Assembly (NCBI RefSeq): GCF_000381905.1
Contig: NZ_KB907261.1
Location: 78,941 to 142,940 of the forward strand
From: Paenibacillus fonticola DSM 21315
GTDB taxonomy: Bacteria; Bacillota; Bacilli; Paenibacillales; Paenibacillaceae
Direction: 5' to 3'
Length of the DNA stretch: 64,000 bases
Both the position numbers and the translations under genes were made by a program. Under the pieces are notes generated by a model that was given only the letters and a program-made list of their open reading frames with translations, did not search any database and had not been told where the DNA came from. Numbering within the stretch: position 1 is the first letter of the stretch; every line of letters begins with the position of its first letter. This document shows positions 63,709-64,000 of the stretch, one piece after another.

Positions 63709-64000
63709 ATCGAGTAGGAGGGGGCGACTAACCCCCGTCCTCTCACACCACCGTACATGCGGGTCCGCATACGGCGGTTCCAAAAGGTTAACAAAGTTCC
63801 AGATAACGAGAAAGTAAACTTTTCAGCCCTTTCGTTTCCCAGTAGGAAGTCGGGAGGGCGTTATTTGTGTTTCTGGACATTTCCCAAGCACCGCGGCGGG
63901 AGTTTCCCATGACATAGCAGGCCCACTCCGGGACTCCAAGGGCCCTCAGTTCACGGATTCGGGTACGTACCCGTTTCCACTGTTTCCACAGACACATACG
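63709..64000 (-). mobile_element. Group II intron, 3' end (runs off the window)
   Basis: The minus strand contains the domain V hairpin (ACCGCCGTATGCGG and CGCATGTACGGTGGT with a CGC triad) followed by a GGGGG/CCCCC domain VI with a bulged A, ending near 63709 in an AT. The CGC triad and sequence fit bacterial class C introns. It sits upstream of the reverse transcriptase C-terminus on the same strand. The 5' part lies beyond the window. Confidence 0.85.
63788..64000 (-). CDS. Group II intron reverse transcriptase/maturase, C-terminus (partial)
   Basis: The last 69 or so residues of a group II intron-encoded protein, including the maturase/thumb end (WKQWKRVRTRIRELRALGVP; GVPEWACYVMGNSRRGAWEM) and ending LLSRYLELC. 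The start lies beyond the window edge. It assists splicing and reverse splicing of the intron RNA. Residues recognisable from LtrA-type proteins; catalytic motifs are not in view. Confidence 0.88.
   Translation of the reverse strand, partial: RMCLWKQWKRVRTRIRELRALGVPEWACYVMGNSRRGAWEMSRNTNNALPTSYWETKGLKSLLSRYLELC

Overview
The window looks like a chromosome segment of an endospore-forming, Gram-positive Bacillales bacterium, most likely Paenibacillus or a close relative. This rests on TPP riboswitches on thiC and ykoEDC, strong AGGAGG ribosome binding sites, sporulation genes (gerE, YheC/YheD, CgeB-like, CotSA-like and YhcN/YlaJ-like) and sigma-K-type promoters. No rRNA, tRNA or CRISPR array was seen.

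The main discovery is at 2.4-24.6 kb. The 74-residue spore transcription factor gene gerE is cut in two by a 22,178-bp element. Its 5' part lies at 24603-24748 and its 3' part at 2346-2424, both on the minus strand. Joined at the shared TTGGA core they give exactly 225 nt, one uninterrupted GerE reading frame. The circular junction of the element would be a near-palindromic attP of about 48 bp with a central TT/AA dinucleotide, as expected for a large serine integrase. Such an integrase (5098-6708) sits in the element next to a 56-residue protein that is a candidate recombination directionality factor and has a sigma-K-like -10 box in front of it. The layout resembles skin in sigK and SPbeta in spsM, so excision in the mother cell during sporulation is the leading hypothesis.

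The element is AT-rich and carries no phage structural or conjugation genes that I can see. It is packed with defence functions: a PARIS-like pair (DUF4435 plus AAA ATPase), an orphan DNA methyltransferase, an AbiE toxin-antitoxin locus with a frameshifted toxin, an ABC-3C/HNH system bracketed by a 26-bp repeated palindrome, and a SIR2-HerA pair. It also holds a replication-type module (archaeo-eukaryotic primase and RuvC-like nuclease), a LytTR regulator, a membrane PIN protein preceded by a strongly structured RNA-like region, a degenerate resolvase-fold protein and a tyrosine recombinase.

Left of the element is thiC with its riboswitch. Right of it come glpK, a MarR regulator, and an rpiR-nagB-nagA amino-sugar operon.

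From 30 to 58 kb runs a spore-surface glycosylation region: a YhcN/YlaJ-like lipoprotein, decayed glycosyltransferase and FG-GAP genes, a UDP-sugar dehydrogenase and epimerase, a UDP-FucNAc-type pathway, many glycosyltransferases, two CgeB-like proteins, small helical proteins, a CotSA-like glycosyltransferase with a perfect sigma-K promoter, and YheC/YheD. Several of these proteins share a G-Y/F-x-x-G helical tag and arginine/lysine-rich segments. Because GerE and sigma-K govern late coat and crust genes in Bacillus, restoring gerE by excision could control this neighbouring cluster.

The right end holds the ykoEDC thiamine-precursor transporter, psd, a DUF4097-type lipoprotein and the 3' end of a group II intron that runs off the window.
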